DNA from: Caproicibacter sp046707225
GTDB lineage: Bacteria > Bacillota > Clostridia > Oscillospirales > Acutalibacteraceae
Direction: 5' to 3'
Assembly: GCF_046707225.1 (NCBI RefSeq)
Contig: NZ_JBJKOP010000014.1
Location: forward strand, 1-64,000
Length of the DNA stretch: 64,000 bases
A program made the translations under genes and the position numbers. Numbering within the stretch: position 1 is the first letter of the stretch; each line of letters starts with the position of its first letter. Below are positions 16,817 through 24,971 of the stretch, one piece after another. The notes under the pieces are model-generated. The model searched no databases. It saw only the letters and a program-made list of their open reading frames with translations, and was not told the origin of the DNA.

Positions 16817-17974
16817 GTGGCACTGGTTCCATTACGGCCCGTGTTGGAGGTAACAAAAAAATATGGGTACGCTCAGGGAGCGTTTAACGTCAATGCGGTT
16901 TCACAAGCGAAAGCGGCCATCGAGGTGCATGAAATGTTCCGCTCCGCGGCGATTTTGCAGGGAGCCGACCTCGCCAACGGCTTCATGGGAGGTCGCACGG
17001 ACTTCATGAATGCAACTTTGGAGGATAAAAAGGCCGGAGCAAAACGGATTGCCGACGCGGTGAAAAAATATGGGCAGGATTCCCCGATTCCGGTCGTTCT
17101 GCATCTGGACCATGGAAGGGATTTTGACTCCTGCAAGGCCGCGATTGACAACGGCTATACCTCCGTTATGATTGACGGTTCTTCGCTTTCGTTTGAGAAG
17201 AACATGGAACTGACGAGGGAGGTTGTCAAATACGCTCATGAAAGAGGCATCACCGTCGAAGGTGAACTCGGGGTTCTCGCCGGCGTGGAAGACCATGTTT
17301 TTGCTCAGAATTCCACCTATACCAACCCGATGAAAGTGGTTGAGTTCGTGAAGAAGACCGGTGCTGACTGCCTGGCAATTTCCTACGGAACGATGCACGG
17401 CGCTTCCAAGGGTAAAAACGTTAAGCTGCGTAAGGAAATTGCGATTGCGGCGAATGAATGCCTGATGCATGAAAACCTCTTCGCCGTTCTGGTATCCCAC
17501 GGTTCTTCCACCGTGCCACAGTATATTGTCAACGAAATTAACGAGCTGGGCGGGAACGTTCAAAACGCTCATGGAATTCCGATTGAGGAGCTGAAAGCGG
17601 CCATTCCGTGCGGGATCGGCAAGATTAACGTGGACACGGATATCCGACTTGCGGTTACCCGGAACATGAGAGAGCTGTTTTACAACAGACCGGAACTTCG
17701 CGAAAGTAAATCAATCGGTTCGGTCTGGAAAATTCTGGAAGAAAAGAAAGGCCAGTTCGACCCGCGCGTTTTCTTCCCGCCGGTGATGGACACCGTAATG
17801 TTTGGTACGATTCCGGATCAGGATGTCGCCGTGCTGATGGACTGCGTCGAACGCGGAGTCAAGGAAGCTATCGGCACGCTGATCGTTGAGTTCGGCTCCG
17901 TGGGCAAAGCTCCGCTGGTCGAGCGTGTGTCGCTGGATGAAATGGCCGAGCGGTATCGGAAAGGGCAGTGCTAA
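16817..17974 (+). CDS. Class II (zinc) aldolase, fructose-bisphosphate aldolase-like
   Basis: Metal-dependent aldolase, 385 aa from a GTG at 16817 that follows AGAAAGGG at good spacing. Class II signatures are present: catalytic Asp98 and zinc His99 in LHLDHG, zinc ligands His194 (GTMHGASKG) and His228 (LVSHGSS), Glu150 in VEGELG, and phosphate-binding KINVDTDIR. It is about 90 residues longer than the usual 285-310 aa FbaA/GatY, with a C-terminal extension beyond about 330. The usual GTSHGAY is here GTMHGAS. It could cleave fructose 1,6-bisphosphate, tagatose bisphosphate or a related ketose phosphate. It leads a four-gene operon with kinase, isomerase and LarA homologues. Confidence 0.85.
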   Translation: MALVPLRPVLEVTKKYGYAQGAFNVNAVSQAKAAIEVHEMFRSAAILQGADLANGFMGGRTDFMNATLEDKKAGAKRIADAVKKYGQDSPIPVVLHLDHGRDFDSCKAAIDNGYTSVMIDGSSLSFEKNMELTREVVKYAHERGITVEGELGVLAGVEDHVFAQNSTYTNPMKVVEFVKKTGADCLAISYGTMHGASKGKNVKLRKEIAIAANECLMHENLFAVLVSHGSSTVPQYIVNEINELGGNVQNAHGIPIEELKAAIPCGIGKINVDTDIRLAVTRNMRELFYNRPELRESKSIGSVWKILEEKKGQFDPRVFFPPVMDTVMFGTIPDQDVAVLMDCVERGVKEAIGTLIVEFGSVGKAPLVERVSLDEMAERYRKGQC

Positions 17975-17990
17975 GAAAGGGAGAGAAGAC

Positions 17991-19151
17991 ATGAGTGAAA
18001 ATTTGCTGATCCTCCATGGCGGCGGCCCGACGGCTGTAATCAACGCATCCCTTTACGGTTCTGTGATGGAAGCAAAAAAACATCGGGAAATCGGTGCGGT
18101 TTACGGTGCGGTAGGAGGGACGGCCGGGCTTCTGGCGGAGCGTTTTGTCGATTTTTCCAAAGTGCCGGCGTCCGAGCTGGAATTGCTCAAGCAGACGCCC
18201 GCGAGCGCGATCGGAACCTCGCGAACCCACCTTCAGGAGGATGATTATCTGAAGATGGTCTCTATTCTCAAAAAGCACCATATCCGTTATGTGCTGCTCA
18301 ACGGCGGAAACGGAACCATGGATACTTGCGGAAAGCTTTATCGCGCGGCGCGCAGCGAAGATATCCGCGTGATCGGTATTCCCAAAACGGTGGATAACGA
18401 CATCGCCATCACGGACCACTGCCCGGGTTACGGCAGCGCCGCGCGCTTTTTAGCGCAGACTACGGCGGAGATCGTGCAGGACGTGCGTTCCATGCCGATC
18501 CATGTCTGCATTATTGAGGCTATGGGCCGCAACGCGGGCTGGATTACCGCCGCTTCTGTCCTGGCAAGACAAAAAGGGCAAAAAGGACCGGATCGGATCT
18601 ATCTACCGGAATTCTCTTTCGACGAAGAGGCGTTTCTTGCGGATACTCAAAATCTGTTTACAAAGCACGGCTGTGCCGTTATCGTGGCAAGCGAGGGACT
18701 CAAAAAGGCGGACGGCTCCCCGATTGTTCCCCCAATTTTGCAAAGAGGCAGGGACACCTACTTCGGCGACGTTGGCGCTTACCTAGCGGAGCTGGTGATT
18801 AAAAAGCTTGGCATCAAGGCGAGAAGTGAAAAGCCAGGCATTCTCGGCAGAGCCTCGGCGCTGTGCCAGTCCACGGTTGACCGCGACGAGGCGGTTCTGG
18901 CGGGCGAAATGGCGTGCAAAGCGGCTCTGGAGGGCAGGACGGGAATCATGATTGGATTTGAACGGGTCGAAACCTCGCCCTATTCCATCCGGGTCATCGA
19001 AATCCCGGTGGAGGAAGTCATGATGCATGAGCGCCCCATGCCGAAAGAGTTTATCTCCGAAGAGGGGCTTGGCGTTACCGATCGGTTTATTGAGTGGTGC
19101 CGGCCGCTGATCGGCGGGGATCTGCTGGATTTTGCCTGGTTCGGCGACTGA
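17991..19151 (+). CDS. 6-phosphofructokinase family protein (PPi-PFK-like, predicted ATP user)
   Basis: Phosphofructokinase fold, 386 aa from the ATG at 17991 (AAGGGAG site). Motifs are GGGPTAVINASLYG (10-23), LNGGNGTMD (103-111), PKTVDNDI (121-128; Asp127 is the presumed base), PGYGSAARF and EAMGRNAGWI. Lys122 is the residue typical of pyrophosphate enzymes. At the neighbouring selectivity position (Gly104 of the E. coli enzyme) this protein has Gly108, not the Asp of PPi enzymes, and the preceding metal-site Asp is Asn107. The phosphoryl donor is therefore uncertain, with ATP favoured. It lies 16 bp after the aldolase. The substrate may be fructose 6-phosphate or another ketose phosphate. 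Confidence 0.85.
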   Translation: MSENLLILHGGGPTAVINASLYGSVMEAKKHREIGAVYGAVGGTAGLLAERFVDFSKVPASELELLKQTPASAIGTSRTHLQEDDYLKMVSILKKHHIRYVLLNGGNGTMDTCGKLYRAARSEDIRVIGIPKTVDNDIAITDHCPGYGSAARFLAQTTAEIVQDVRSMPIHVCIIEAMGRNAGWITAASVLARQKGQKGPDRIYLPEFSFDEEAFLADTQNLFTKHGCAVIVASEGLKKADGSPIVPPILQRGRDTYFGDVGAYLAELVIKKLGIKARSEKPGILGRASALCQSTVDRDEAVLAGEMACKAALEGRTGIMIGFERVETSPYSIRVIEIPVEEVMMHERPMPKEFISEEGLGVTDRFIEWCRPLIGGDLLDFAWFGD

Positions 19152-19212
19152 TACCGCGGCGAAGGTTGTGCTTAGGCCCGCTTCACGTGGCAATACTGGA
19201 AGGAGACAAAGA

Positions 19213-20166
19213 ATGAGAGATATTTTCATTAACCTGAAACGGTTTGACGTCCCCAGAGAAAAGGGCGGCGTTTGCCCCTCGGAACAGCCGGGGAAATGGA
19301 TCGAAGGAGTCATGAAAGACAGCGTGGAACTCGGAATCGGCTCTTTCCCGGGCGTAAACGTCGTTTATTTCGTGCCGGAGGCGTTAATCCTGCCGGCTCA
19401 GGAGGCGCTTGGCTGCTTCCCGGCGGAACGGCGGGGCCGGCTCTCGGTCGGCTGCCAGAGCGTGTTCCGCGACAATATCAAAAAGGGTAAGAATTTTGGC
19501 GCTTTCACGACGAATCTGCCGGCGGCCAGCGCCTATCAGATGGGATGCCGCTGGTCGATCATCGGGCACTCCGAAGAGCGGCGAGACAAGCAGGAGATCA
19601 TCGGGGCTTTTCAGCCGGATTGGAATCAAAACGAATCTTCCCGCGAAAAATGCGCGGCGGCGGTGGATGGACTGATCAACCGGGAAGTCCTTTCCGCAAT
19701 GGAGCAGGGGATGGACGTACTGCTCTGCATGGGAGAAACGGCCGAAGAGCGCGGCGGCGGCAGCATGGAGGAACAGCAGGACCGGGTCCGCGCGGTTTTA
19801 TCCGCCCAGCTCACGCACGGCTTGAAAGGCGTTGCGGGTTATCTGCCGAAGCGGAAGGTCGCAATCGGTTATGAGCCGATCTGGGCAATCGGGCCGGGAA
19901 AGACGCCTCCTGGGGAAGAATATATCTCGTATGTATCGTCAATGATTAAAAGAATCGTGCGGGAACAGTTCGGCTTTGAGATTCCCGTGGTGTACGGTGG
20001 CGGTCTGAAGGAAGAAAACGCCGAGATACTCGGCGGAATCGAAAGCGTCGACGGCGGACTGGTGGCTTTGACCCGTTTTTCCGGTGAAATCGGATTTTTC
20101 ACCGAGGATTTGAAAAAAATCGTGGAAAAATATCTTTCTGGCAACAGGAAAGGAGAAACAGCATGA
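19213..20166 (+). CDS. Triosephosphate isomerase paralogue
   Basis: TIM-barrel isomerase of 317 aa, starting at the ATG at 19213 after GGAGA. All three TIM catalytic positions can be seen: Lys in NLKRFDV (N-terminal strand), His in IIGHSEERRD and Glu in GYEPIWAIGPGK. The phosphate loop VYGGGLKEENAEIL is also present. It is about 65 residues longer than standard TpiA (about 250 aa), with insertions near 30-60 and 155-180. It ends LVALTRFSGEIGFF rather than the usual LVGGASL. This looks like a paralogue for a larger or different aldose/ketose phosphate (tetrulose-phosphate isomerases are known TIM paralogues), or a divergent TIM. Its stop overlaps the next start (ATGA). Confidence 0.82.
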   Translation: MRDIFINLKRFDVPREKGGVCPSEQPGKWIEGVMKDSVELGIGSFPGVNVVYFVPEALILPAQEALGCFPAERRGRLSVGCQSVFRDNIKKGKNFGAFTTNLPAASAYQMGCRWSIIGHSEERRDKQEIIGAFQPDWNQNESSREKCAAAVDGLINREVLSAMEQGMDVLLCMGETAEERGGGSMEEQQDRVRAVLSAQLTHGLKGVAGYLPKRKVAIGYEPIWAIGPGKTPPGEEYISYVSSMIKRIVREQFGFEIPVVYGGGLKEENAEILGGIESVDGGLVALTRFSGEIGFFTEDLKKIVEKYLSGNRKGETA

Positions 20167-21647
20167 AACTTGATTTTGAATATGGACAGGGGCTTATGTC
20201 CGCGAATTTACCGGATGATACGGACGTATTCATTCCCGGCGTGACGGTGCCCGACCCGCCGTATATCCCGGAGGACAAGCTGGTTGAGGCGACAAGGGAA
20301 TCCATCCTTCACCCGATCGGCATGGAGCCACTTTCAGAGCTGGCCCATAAGGGCTCCAAAGTGACCATCGTGTTCCCGGACCGCGTCAAGGGCGGCGAGC
20401 AGCCGACCGCGCACCGCAAGGTCTGCATTCCAATCATTCTGGACGAGCTTTACAAAGCGGGCGTGGAGAAGAAGGATGTCCTCCTGATCTGCTCAAATGG
20501 ACTGCACCGCAAAAATACGCAGCAGGAAATTTACAACGTGCTGGGGCCGGAGATTTTCCACCAATTCTGGTATACCCACCAGATCATCAACCACGACAGC
20601 GAGGATTACGACCATCTGGTCGACCTGGGCACCACGGACCGCGGCGATCCCGTTTTAATGAACAAATATGTCTATGACTCCGACGTCGCGATTCTGATCG
20701 GCCATACGCAGGGCAACCCGTACGGCGGCTATTCCGGGGGTTATAAGCACTGTGCGACCGGCATTACCCACTGGCGCAGCATCGCTTCCCACCATGTGCC
20801 GGAAGTCATGCACCGCGCGGATTTCACCCCGGTGAGCGGTCATTCGCTGATGCGCACCAAGTTTAACGAAATCGGCATGTATATGGAAAAATGCATGGGC
20901 AAAAAGTTCTTCTGCTGCGACGCGGTGCTGGATTCCAAATCCCGCCAGATCGAAATCAACAGCGGCTATGCGAGGGAAATGCAGCCCATTTCCTGGAAGA
21001 CGGCGGACAAGCGCACTTATGTTAACTGGGCGGAGAAAAAGTACGATGTGCTGGTGTTCGGCATGCCCCAATTTTTCCACTACGGCGACGGCATGGGGAC
21101 CAATCCGATCATGCTGATGCAGGCGCTGTCGGCTCAGGTGATCCGCTTCAAGCGTATCATGAGCGACCACTGTGTTATCATCTGCTCCTCCATCTGCAAC
21201 GGATATTTCCACGAGGAGCTCTGGCCGTACCTGCCGGAACTTTATAAAATGTTCCAGCACGACCATATGAACACGCTGGCCGACATGAACCGCTACGGCG
21301 ATTATTTTGCGACCAATGAGGAATATATCCGCAAGTATCGCTTCTGCAACGCTTTCCATCCGTTCCACGGCTTCTCGATGATGAGCTGCGGGGACATCGC
21401 GGAGCAGAACACTTCCGCCATCTACCTTGTGGGGGCGCAGGAGCCGGGCATCGCAAGGGGAATGGGGCTAAAAACCCGCGCTACCTTTGAGGAAGCCCTT
21501 GCCGACGCTGAGAAGAAGTACGTCGGCGGCCATCCGAATATTCTGGCGCTCCCGCAGACGTTCAAGATTGCTTCCGTCCATCTCTGCATGAAGGATGAAC
21601 CCTATGATGGGACCAATGGACATGCGGACTGCGGATTTAAGCTCTAA
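20163..21647 (+). CDS. LarA-family nickel-pincer 2-hydroxyacid racemase/epimerase homologue (DUF2088)
   Basis: A 494-aa LarA-superfamily protein. The N-terminal DUF2088 part has VTIVFPDRVKGGEQPTAHRK, ICSNGLHRKNTQQE (His115) and GHTQGNPYGGYSGGYKH with His181 and Lys195. These correspond to the His residues and the pincer-nucleotide-binding Lys of lactate racemase. LarA enzymes invert the C2 carbon of 2-hydroxy acids using a nickel-pincer nucleotide made by LarB, LarC and LarE; none of those is in the window. The motif spacing and the 70-residue greater length differ from true LarA, so the substrate is probably not lactate. An aldonic acid such as gluconate or mannonate is possible (inference). 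It is translationally coupled to the TIM paralogue. Confidence 0.85.
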   Translation: MKLDFEYGQGLMSANLPDDTDVFIPGVTVPDPPYIPEDKLVEATRESILHPIGMEPLSELAHKGSKVTIVFPDRVKGGEQPTAHRKVCIPIILDELYKAGVEKKDVLLICSNGLHRKNTQQEIYNVLGPEIFHQFWYTHQIINHDSEDYDHLVDLGTTDRGDPVLMNKYVYDSDVAILIGHTQGNPYGGYSGGYKHCATGITHWRSIASHHVPEVMHRADFTPVSGHSLMRTKFNEIGMYMEKCMGKKFFCCDAVLDSKSRQIEINSGYAREMQPISWKTADKRTYVNWAEKKYDVLVFGMPQFFHYGDGMGTNPIMLMQALSAQVIRFKRIMSDHCVIICSSICNGYFHEELWPYLPELYKMFQHDHMNTLADMNRYGDYFATNEEYIRKYRFCNAFHPFHGFSMMSCGDIAEQNTSAIYLVGAQEPGIARGMGLKTRATFEEALADAEKKYVGGHPNILALPQTFKIASVHLCMKDEPYDGTNGHADCGFKL

Positions 21648-21675
21648 GAACTGATCTGGCAAAAATTTTCTTTTT

Positions 21676-21718
21676 AAAGAGGACTGCCTCCCGCGTCAAA
21701 CGGGAGGCAGTCCTCTTT
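21676..21718. terminator. Bidirectional terminator between larA-like and anSME genes
   Basis: A perfect 18-bp stem (21676-21693 with 21701-21718) has a seven-base loop. AAA and TTT ends allow it to serve the converging transcripts. Confidence 0.85.
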
Positions 21719-21756
21719 GCGGTTTATTAGCGGGCTGACCCTTTAATGGTCGTGCC

Positions 21757-22887
21757 TTAAATTCCGCCGCGGTAACTTGCTTCCGTATGGGCTATTTCCG
21801 ACAGCCGTGGGGCGGCATACTCGAAGAAGCGGCGTAAACCCTCGCAGTAATAATTTTCCAGACGACCGTCGACTGTCTGCCAGTCCCGTTTGCATCCGCC
21901 GAAACAGATTGGAAGCCATTTGCATTCCGCGCAGGCGTCCGGTTTTTTTCGTCCGTCGCTCTGAAACCGCTCTGCAAGAGCGCACTGACCGGCGTCGGCC
22001 AAAGAGATGTCGACCAATTTTCCCAGCCGCCACTCGTCCAGAACATAAAAGTCGCACGGGTACAGGCTGCCGTCGCTTTCCACTACAAAGTAGCCGCCGC
22101 AGGAGCCGGAGGTGGCGCAGGAGCCGGAAGGCAGCCCCATCATCAGATGAACGTAGTCGTCGAAGAGCCGGATGCTGACATACTGCCCGCTTTTCCAATC
22201 CAGGTACCAGGCGTCGAACAGGCCGCAGAGGAATTTGCCATAGGCTTCCGGCAGGAGCGAATAGGGAGCTTTTCCCCTCTCCTTTTTTAACGGATCGAGG
22301 CACGGAATGAATTGAAGATAATTTACTCCAAGCTTTTTCAGCGTATGGTAGACTTTTTGCGGACTGCGGGCACACTGCCCCGTCACAACGCAGAGAAGAT
22401 TGACCTCCACCTGATTTTTTTGCAGGAGATGCAGAACCTTTGTAACCCGGTTCCAGGTCCCTTCGCTTTCACGGTCTTTCCGGTACAGGTCGTGAATCTC
22501 TTTGATTCCGTCCACGGAAAGGCCGACCAGAAACTGATGTTCCCGAAGAAAAGCCGCCCACTTCTCATCTAAGACCATTCCGTTGGTCTGGATTGCGTGA
22601 CTGACCCGGATGCCGGGCCGCGCGTATTTCTTTTCGGCAGCCACAAATTTTTGAAAAAAGTTCAGGCCTGCCAAAGTAGGTTCTCCACCCTGAAAGGCGA
22701 AGGAAATTGCTCCGCCCGGTCCCACGGCCTCGAAGGCGGATTGGATCAGGCGCTCCGCCGTTGCCTCGGACATGAGCCCCATGCTTTTGACGGAACGGTT
22801 CCCGGAGACGTCGTCGTAAAAGCAGTAGCGGCAGCACAGGTTGCACAGGCTGGAGGCGGGTTTGATCAGCAAACTGACGTTTTTCAA
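21757..22887 (-). CDS. Anaerobic sulfatase-maturating enzyme (radical SAM, SPASM)
   Basis: Cytoplasmic radical-SAM enzyme, 376 aa, that oxidises the active-site Cys (or Ser) of sulfatases to formylglycine without oxygen. The SAM cluster motif is CNLCCRYCFY (Cys15, Cys19, Cys22). FAFQGGEPTLAG, AIQTNGMVLD and LSVDGIKEIHD match the anSME group. The C-terminal SPASM region has the multi-Cys pattern SGSC..SC, YPCDFYV and CAECKWLPICFGGCKRD for two extra [4Fe-4S] clusters. Translation starts at TTG after AAAGGGG. All three sulfatases in this window carry a Cys-type signature, the substrate of this enzyme. It is co-directional with the YcxB-like gene, 6 bp away. Confidence 0.95.
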   Translation of the reverse strand: MKNVSLLIKPASSLCNLCCRYCFYDDVSGNRSVKSMGLMSEATAERLIQSAFEAVGPGGAISFAFQGGEPTLAGLNFFQKFVAAEKKYARPGIRVSHAIQTNGMVLDEKWAAFLREHQFLVGLSVDGIKEIHDLYRKDRESEGTWNRVTKVLHLLQKNQVEVNLLCVVTGQCARSPQKVYHTLKKLGVNYLQFIPCLDPLKKERGKAPYSLLPEAYGKFLCGLFDAWYLDWKSGQYVSIRLFDDYVHLMMGLPSGSCATSGSCGGYFVVESDGSLYPCDFYVLDEWRLGKLVDISLADAGQCALAERFQSDGRKKPDACAECKWLPICFGGCKRDWQTVDGRLENYYCEGLRRFFEYAAPRLSEIAHTEASYRGGI

Positions 22888-22893
22888 AGCGAA

Positions 22894-23973
22894 TTACCCC
22901 TTTGCGTTTTGAACCAGTGATTGAATTTCAGAAATGTTTTCCATGCTTGAAATGGTAAGGATCAGATTTTGGTTCAAGTAGATTGCCGCGCCGCCGGGGA
23001 TTCTGCGGACGGCCTTCATATCGGAAAGCGGGAAGGAGATGCAGTAAACCGAACCGACCGCGACCATTTGCCCTTTGGCTTTATCGAGGTATATTTTGAT
23101 TTTTCCATCCGGGAAATACGGACGAAGCTCCCGTGCGTCCCTTCGGATACGCCGACCGATCAAAGGGGAGAAAATCCGAATGTAGTGAAAGTTTAACAGG
23201 ACAGCCGCCGCCACGGCCGTCAGAATGGAAAGGACACGTCCGCTTGATATGGCGTAAGCGAGAAGAAAACAGGAGGCGGCGAGCAACAGGATGGTCAGCG
23301 GCGTCCATGCCAGCTTCGTCGTGAACATCCGCCGGAATGCGCTTTGCTGGTCTTTTAGGTAGGAGTCTTCGTCATAGGAAAATTCCGCAAGGACCCGCGC
23401 GTCGGGGGGAATCGAATCACGGACGGCTTCGCTGCCGCGCAGACTGACTTGAATCGCCGCTTGGCGGAGCCTTTCCGCAAACCCTGCGCGCTGCGGTTCG
23501 CTTCCGAACGCAGAATAGGGGACAATATCGAAAACCGATTGACTTTTGCCCAAGGATAGAAGATAAGCGTTGGTCTTGTTGTCAGTTACCCTGATCTGTG
23601 TGATTTCGCAGGAATTTGAATAGGAACCGAATTGTATGGAGATGGTTTCATCTTCTAGCTTCAGGGTGTGGAGCTTCCAGAATTCCTCCGAAATCCTTCC
23701 TTTGGAACGAAGCATGGAAAGGTATTTTTTGGCGCGGGGACGCGTGCTGAAAAAATTAAGCAGGGAGAGCCCTGTCAGAGAAACGGACAAGACCAGCAGA
23801 CCGGCAATACCTGCCGCGGAAGGTGTGGAGGACAGAAGCAGATAGATGACGAACAACGTTTGTCCAGCCGTGCTGAACAAAAACAGAAACAAGGGAACGG
23901 GCCTTTTCCGTTTTTGCTTTAGCTGTTGTTCCAGAACGGTAATATATTCTTCTTCAGAGACTTTATAGTTCAT
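22894..23973 (-). CDS. Membrane protein with duplicated YcxB-like units
   Basis: A 359-aa membrane protein with an internal repeat. Each half has a two-helix membrane hairpin (about 28-70 and 230-275) followed by a soluble beta-rich unit. The second ends in GGAAIYLNQNLILTISS, resembling YcxB-like PH-type domains. The first soluble unit has WKLHTLKLEDETISIQFG; the second has YFPDGKIKIYLDKAKGQM. Function is unknown; such proteins are predicted membrane-associated sensors. GGAGG lies upstream of the ATG. It precedes the sulfatase maturase by 6 bp, so they share a transcript, although no functional link is obvious. Confidence 0.65.
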   Translation of the reverse strand: MNYKVSEEEYITVLEQQLKQKRKRPVPLFLFLFSTAGQTLFVIYLLLSSTPSAAGIAGLLVLSVSLTGLSLLNFFSTRPRAKKYLSMLRSKGRISEEFWKLHTLKLEDETISIQFGSYSNSCEITQIRVTDNKTNAYLLSLGKSQSVFDIVPYSAFGSEPQRAGFAERLRQAAIQVSLRGSEAVRDSIPPDARVLAEFSYDEDSYLKDQQSAFRRMFTTKLAWTPLTILLLAASCFLLAYAISSGRVLSILTAVAAAVLLNFHYIRIFSPLIGRRIRRDARELRPYFPDGKIKIYLDKAKGQMVAVGSVYCISFPLSDMKAVRRIPGGAAIYLNQNLILTISSMENISEIQSLVQNAKG

Positions 23974-24004
23974 CAGAGCCTGTTATCCTCCAATTAAAAA
24001 AATT

Positions 24005-24036
24005 GCCGTATTCCCCGTTCTCATTCGGAATACGGC
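24005..24036 (-). terminator. Terminator of the sulfatase/PGI/epimerase operon
   Basis: On the minus strand a 10-bp stem (GCCGTATTCC with its complement) is followed by a long T run (from 24004 down). A second, weaker hairpin, CCCG.GTGCA / TGCACCGGG, lies at about 24073-24101. Confidence 0.8.
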
Positions 24037-24104
24037 GTTTATCTATATTCTATTATATATAAAAGCTTTCCCGAGTGCAAGATGTGAGACTGCACCGGGA
24101 TTTT

Positions 24105-24920
24105 TTAGAAAACAGGGAACAGGATTCTCTGTGTGCGCTGAAGAGCTTCCCGTGAGGGAAGAAGGAGAGCTCCCGGCCTTTTGGCCGGATCATGCCCCGG
24201 ACCGGAGCAGCCGGTCCAGGGTTCGATGCACAGAAATCCCGGAATTCCGGGTTTGCTCCACAGAAGGAGATAGGGCGAGTCCTTTGTCTCTATGCGGATG
24301 AAACGCCCGGTTTTTAAATCCTCAAGCTGGACCCACTCGGATTTCAAAGGGTGAAAAAGAGCATTGCCGTTTTCAAACGTATGCTCCGCGAGGCGAAAAA
24401 GAGAGCCGCCGCCCGGCAGTTCAGGTTGCTGGAAGCGGACCGCATAATCCTCTGTCCTTTCTCCGGGAGAGAAAGGGCAGCGAAATCCGGTGTGGAATCC
24501 GAGCTGAACGGGCATGGGGCGCTCACTCAGGTTTACGGCTTTACAGGTGACGGTTACGGCGTTTTCTTCCAGTAAATAACGAGTCTCAAAAGAGAATCCC
24601 CAGGGCCATCGCTTTTCGTCTTCCCGCCAGCTTAGTCGGAACGTAAGAGACCTTTCACTTTGGTCAACCAGCTCATATTCCAGATCCCGCACAAAGCCGT
24701 GCTGATCCGCTTGGTATCGCCTGCCCCTGTCCTCAAACCACCCGCCTTCGATTTTTCCGCACCAGGGAAAGCAAATCGGCGAGCGCCGGGGCCAGATTTC
24801 CGGCGCTCCGTCCCAGAGGTAATTGCTTTTGGAATCCGAAGGGCTTCGAAGCGACCAGAGTTCTGCGCCGAGGGAGTTTACCGAAAGGGTAAGTTTTTCA
24901 TTCTGAATGGTATAAAGCAT
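24105..24920 (-). CDS. Aldose 1-epimerase family protein (LacX-like)
   Basis: Galactose-mutarotase-like beta-sandwich protein, 271 aa, predicted to interconvert alpha and beta anomers of free aldoses (or hexose 6-phosphates). Typical features are the N-terminal LSVNSLGAELWSL, the NYLWDGAPEIWPRRSPICFPW block, QHGFVRDLEYEL with the catalytic His, LGFHTGFRCPF, and GFLCIEPWTG with the catalytic Glu. A GAGGAAAT site precedes the ATG. It is the last gene of the minus-strand operon sulfatase-sulfatase-PGI-epimerase. This suggests it equilibrates the sugar released by the sulfatase step. Confidence 0.88.
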   Translation of the reverse strand: MLYTIQNEKLTLSVNSLGAELWSLRSPSDSKSNYLWDGAPEIWPRRSPICFPWCGKIEGGWFEDRGRRYQADQHGFVRDLEYELVDQSERSLTFRLSWREDEKRWPWGFSFETRYLLEENAVTVTCKAVNLSERPMPVQLGFHTGFRCPFSPGERTEDYAVRFQQPELPGGGSLFRLAEHTFENGNALFHPLKSEWVQLEDLKTGRFIRIETKDSPYLLLWSKPGIPGFLCIEPWTGCSGPGHDPAKRPGALLLPSREALQRTQRILFPVF

Positions 24921-24971
24921 GATATTTCCTCGTTTGCCGCATTTTAGAATGGCCCGTCTGCAAGACGGTGC

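Noticed and set aside
19213..20166. Housekeeping tpiA
   Set aside because: Catalytic residues match, but length (317 aa), altered C-terminal phosphate region and the LarA-containing operon point to a specialised paralogue. Not excluded.
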